A DNA stretch of 64,000 nucleotides from Pseudobacteroides cellulosolvens ATCC 35603 = DSM 2933. GTDB lineage: Bacteria > Bacillota > Clostridia > Acetivibrionales > DSM-2933. The stretch is taken from the NCBI RefSeq assembly GCF_001262605.1, contig NZ_LGTC01000001.1:3485001-3549000 (forward strand). The letters are read 5' to 3'. Positions 63,455 through 64,000 of this stretch are shown in pieces. Under the pieces are notes generated by a model, which was given only the letters and a program-made list of their open reading frames with translations, made no database searches and was not told where the DNA came from. Made by a program: the position numbers and the translations under genes. The number at the start of each line of letters is the position of its first letter. Within the stretch, counting starts at the first letter, position 1.

Positions 63455-64000
63455 CGCCAAACACCTCCTTTACGATTACCTTTAAGACCATGTCATATGC
63501 TTTTGCAGCTTTCCCAGGTATACTATCAAAAAGTGTGAGAGAAGAATTTTGTTCATCAATGGCTTGTACATAGGGCAAAGTATAGGAAACACCGCCAAAA
63601 GCATTCTTATATTCTTCGCCATCCTGCAACGGCCTTACATTTGAAAGCACTTTAATATGTTTGTCTACATTGAATTTAGGCTCACTAAGCAGTGGCAATA
63701 CGGACCTGAAATAGGACACGCTTTTCAAATCACAGCTTCCAATCCTTAATACTCCATCAGCCACTTCCAAGGCTACTGTTGAAATAATACTTTCAGTTAG
63801 CATACTGGAACAATCTATAACCACATAATCAGCAATATGGCGAAGAAGGACCAACAGATCAACTGCTCGGTCTTTCTTGTACTCAGCATAGGAAAATGGA
63901 TTTTCTCCGGCCTTGTACCCCAGCAAACTAATATAAGGATTCTTATCAAAAGAAACACAGTTTCTTAAAATGACTTCCTGTGTAATGTTAGGAGCTGTCA
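63447..64000 (-). CDS. TadZ/CpaE-like ParA ATPase (cut by window edge)
   Basis: The frame runs open through the right edge, so the N-terminus and any P-loop are missing. The visible part keeps the Walker B strand YVVIDCSS and continues into a C-terminal domain ending VKVIVKEVFGDE. It precedes tadA, as TadZ/CpaE does in many Tad clusters. A TTG at 63,926 is only an internal codon, because the reading frame continues upstream. Confidence 0.78.
   Translation of the reverse strand, partial: TAPNITQEVILRNCVSFDKNPYISLLGYKAGENPFSYAEYKKDRAVDLLVLLRHIADYVVIDCSSMLTESIISTVALEVADGVLRIGSCDLKSVSYFRSVLPLLSEPKFNVDKHIKVLSNVRPLQDGEEYKNAFGGVSYTLPYVQAIDEQNSSLTLFDSIPGKAAKAYDMVLKVIVKEVFGDE

Noticed and set aside
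1..64000. CRISPR arrays, rRNA and tRNA genes
   Set aside because: No regularly spaced repeats and no cloverleaf or rRNA-like conserved sequence were seen by eye.

Overview
The window looks like the chromosome of a low-GC Firmicute, most probably a clostridial anaerobe. The evidence is an AT-rich sequence, strong AGGAGG-type ribosome binding sites, frequent TTG/GTG starts, sigma-A-like promoters and clostridial mobile-element gene families. Nearly all genes are on the minus strand. No rRNA, tRNA or CRISPR array was seen.

Positions 1 to about 6,320 are the flank of a large integrated element and carry host defence genes: the 3' part of a P-loop ATPase gene, then a type I restriction-modification operon (hsdR, hsdM, hsdS) ending in an ImmA/IrrE-type peptidase gene coupled to hsdS. 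hsdR is cut in its helicase domain just before the DECH motif. Everything from about 6,320 to the right edge reads as one integrative and conjugative element (ICE) that entered hsdR; the rest of hsdR and the other ICE end lie outside the window. The left end of the ICE has three tandem large serine recombinases plus a small resolvase-like protein whose catalytic serine is alanine. Next come a DUF6870 protein, a DinG-like helicase, a GC-richer non-coding stretch, two regulators and an XRE/ImmA pair like the switch that controls other Gram-positive ICEs.

From 17.8 to 35 kb is cargo. It includes a WYL-regulated cluster of two glycine-zipper membrane proteins with YkgJ-like and TerB-like partners (18.5-23.3 kb), a MESH1-like hydrolase, a three-gene PD-(D/E)XK nuclease cluster whose upstream region holds an insertion sequence, an HD hydrolase, a DUF4139 protein, a GGDEF protein with an I-site, and a second WYL regulator. 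A large protein with a putative nuclease C-terminus sits between two copies of a 120-bp repeat.

From 35.2 to 48.9 kb is a ten-gene operon with a clear promoter. Four genes resemble the single-strand phosphorothioation module SspD, SspB, SspC and SspA. Six downstream genes include a phospholipase-D/DEAH helicase, a DndD-like SMC ATPase, three small proteins and a complete primary-type sigma factor carrying an inserted cysteine cluster. The modification module is recognisable; the sigma factor in it is the most unusual feature of the window.

From 49 kb to the right edge is transfer machinery: a VirB4-like ATPase, a C39 peptidase, pseudopilin-like TadE proteins, TadA, TadB and TadC homologues, two TadZ/ParA-like proteins, secreted surface proteins and a RadC-like protein. 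No relaxase or VirD4 coupling protein is present, so they should lie beyond the right edge.
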